In this document: one piece after another, positions 8,294 to 9,020 of the stretch
How the letters are laid out: each line of letters opens with the position of its first letter
Position numbering within the stretch: position 1 is the stretch's first letter
Origin: an uncultured Collinsella sp.
Lineage (GTDB): Bacteria > Actinomycetota > Coriobacteriia > Coriobacteriales > Coriobacteriaceae
Reading direction: 5' to 3'
Assembly: GCA_900555225.1 (NCBI GenBank)
Contig: USKL01000048.1
Span: 1 to 9,020, forward strand
DNA: 9,020 nucleotides
Position numbers and translations under genes: made by a program
The notes under the pieces: generated by a model
Databases searched by the model: none
Told to the model about the DNA's origin: nothing
Seen by the model: only the letters and a program-made list of their open reading frames with translations

Positions 8294-8331
8294 GATGCAA
8301 GGATTCCGCTCGTGGCGATAATCCTTGCATC
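8294..8331. repeat. Perfect 12-bp inverted repeat between the membrane-protein gene and the nucleotidyltransferase
   Basis: GATGCAAGGATT (8294-8305) and AATCCTTGCATC (8320-8331) are exact reverse complements around a 14-base centre, which itself can pair CGC with GCG. Neither strand has a following U run, so it is not a classical terminator. It may be a REP-like palindrome, a MITE remnant, an RNA stabilising hairpin or a protein-binding site. Confidence 0.65.
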
Positions 8332-8355
8332 CACGAAGACCAATGGCGGCAAACG

Positions 8356-8778
8356 TCAGCCTTCCCAACCGACCTGGATGGTTGTTATGACATCGCCTAG
8401 GCGCTGGCCCAGAGCCGCTAGATGTTGGAGCACCTCGTTGGGCGATGCGCCGTTGAGGATGCACGTGAGGGCATACGACGCCAAAAAGATAACCGCAAGC
8501 CCCAGCGGGATGAGCACGATCATCGCCAATGTGCGCAGGCGCTGGCCCACGCGGCGGCGACGCGCACGACGCTTGTCGAACGCGAGCTCCTGCGCATATG
8601 AATCTTGCTGTACGGAATAGGCCTCTGGCGCCGATTCGCCCGCAGGCGAAACCGCAGGCGTGGCATTTTGCGCAGGGGGCTGGGCTGCCGCCCCCTGCAT
8701 TTGCATCTCCATGAGTCGTTGCTGCTGACGCAGCATGCGCTCAGCTTGTTGCTGCGGAGTCTCAAGAAACAGATTCAT
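8356..8778 (-). CDS. Small single-pass membrane protein, unknown function
   Basis: A 140-residue protein from ATG 8778, chosen because GGAGG lies five bases upstream; a TTG at 8790 would overlap that site. Residues 1-35 are a Gln/Met/Arg-rich amphipathic stretch (PQQQAERMLRQQQRLMEMQM), residues 35-60 an Ala/Pro-rich low-complexity linker, residues 70-82 very basic (RRARRRRVGQRLR), then one strong membrane segment at about 84-108 and a 30-residue tail (NEVLQHLAALGQRLGDVITT). The basic cluster before the membrane segment predicts an inside N-terminus and outside C-terminus. I do not recognise the family. Its codon third positions are GC-rich like the core genes, so it appears native. It stands alone: gaps of 123 bases downstream and at least 242 bases upstream. 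Confidence 0.75.
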   Translation of the reverse strand: MNLFLETPQQQAERMLRQQQRLMEMQMQGAAAQPPAQNATPAVSPAGESAPEAYSVQQDSYAQELAFDKRRARRRRVGQRLRTLAMIVLIPLGLAVIFLASYALTCILNGASPNEVLQHLAALGQRLGDVITTIQVGWEG

Positions 8779-8894
8779 GCTGGCCTCCAAAATCGGAGCA
8801 TTCGACGCTTACGACCAGCATCCCGCACCGCCATGACCGCGACAACGCAATCGCCGGCAATAGCCACAAAGTTTCTTTTGCTCAAAAGCTGTCG

Positions 8895-8937
8895 AAAAGC
8901 TCAACAACTCCCCTACCAGCACTTTCTCTGAGCTTTT
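8895..8937. repeat. 9-bp inverted repeat with flanking T runs (possible terminator)
   Basis: AAAAGCTCA (8895-8903) and TGAGCTTTT (8929-8937) are exact reverse complements separated by 25 bases. On the plus strand the right arm runs into six Ts (8934-8939); on the minus strand the other arm ends in four Ts. The large loop makes it a weak intrinsic terminator, potentially bidirectional. It could end a transcript entering from beyond 9020. Confidence 0.35.
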
Positions 8938-8978
8938 TTCGCCAGCAATCTTTTGGCCTTCCACCCTTACGCCAACTG

Positions 8979-8996
8979 ACCAAAATCTAACCAAAA
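8979..8996. repeat. Tandem ACCAAAA motifs one helical turn apart
   Basis: ACCAAAA occurs at 8979-8985 and again at 8990-8996, exactly 11 bases apart, so both copies face the same side of the DNA helix. This spacing is typical of a site for a dimeric or cooperative DNA-binding protein. No regulator can be named. Confidence 0.35.
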
Positions 8997-9020
8997 GCTT
9001 GACGAAAATTGTGGAGACCG

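Larger units (their letters stand above)
8779..9020. other. Non-coding stretch upstream of the membrane-protein gene
   Basis: No convincing gene is seen. The segment is less GC-rich than the genes and full of short AAAAGCT/AGCTTTT motifs. The promoter of the membrane-protein gene should be here, but I could not find a good -35/-10 pair on the minus strand. The repeats within it are listed separately. Confidence 0.5.

Noticed and set aside
8779..8790. TTG start four codons upstream for the small membrane protein
   Set aside because: The TTG lies inside the ribosome binding site (TTGGAGG) that serves ATG 8778.
8809..8994. 61-codon minus-strand frame with a Cys-rich end (LCGYCRRLRC)
   Set aside because: It would start at TTG without a binding site, runs through the repeats of the non-coding stretch and shows no clear codon bias. 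The CxxC pattern is suggestive but not enough.

Overview
The window is a gene-dense, high-GC chromosomal segment in which all seven genes supported here lie on the minus strand. Strong GC bias in the core genes, purine-rich Shine-Dalgarno sites (GGAGG type), single-subunit-type ABC exporters and the overall protein style suggest a high-GC Gram-positive bacterium. A Coriobacteriia member such as Collinsella is my best guess, but this is inference from style, not from a marker gene.

Layout in the direction of transcription, from high to low coordinates. (1) 8779-9020 is non-coding with repeated AAAAGCT and ACCAAAA motifs and an inverted repeat. (2) 8356-8778 is a small single-pass membrane protein of unknown function. 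(3) 8233-8355 is a short AT-richer gap with a perfect 12-bp inverted repeat and a second, AT-rich imperfect inverted repeat just before the next gene. (4) 7142-8232 is a two-gene module of visibly lower GC: a minimal AbiEii/DUF6036-like nucleotidyltransferase followed, with a 4-bp overlap, by a helix-turn-helix protein. It looks like a toxin-antitoxin or phage-defence type pair. (5) 5735-7090 is rmuC, closed by a strong intrinsic terminator. (6) 3805-5607 is an ABC exporter with its own promoter region carrying a MerR-like long-spacer dyad. (7) 3076-3741 is nth, endonuclease III. (8) 1-2918 is mfd, the transcription-repair coupling factor, cut by the window edge before its C-terminus. A terminator-like hairpin sits just ahead of the mfd ribosome binding site.

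Three of the genes (mfd, nth, rmuC) act in DNA repair or genome maintenance. The exporter between them is not obviously related. The nucleotidyltransferase/HTH pair upstream of rmuC is the most accessory-looking part, with lower GC, overlapping genes, its own putative operator and odd repeats on its upstream side. It is the most likely place for a system of interest, although its individual families appear to be known types. No tRNA, rRNA, CRISPR array, transposase or insertion sequence was seen.
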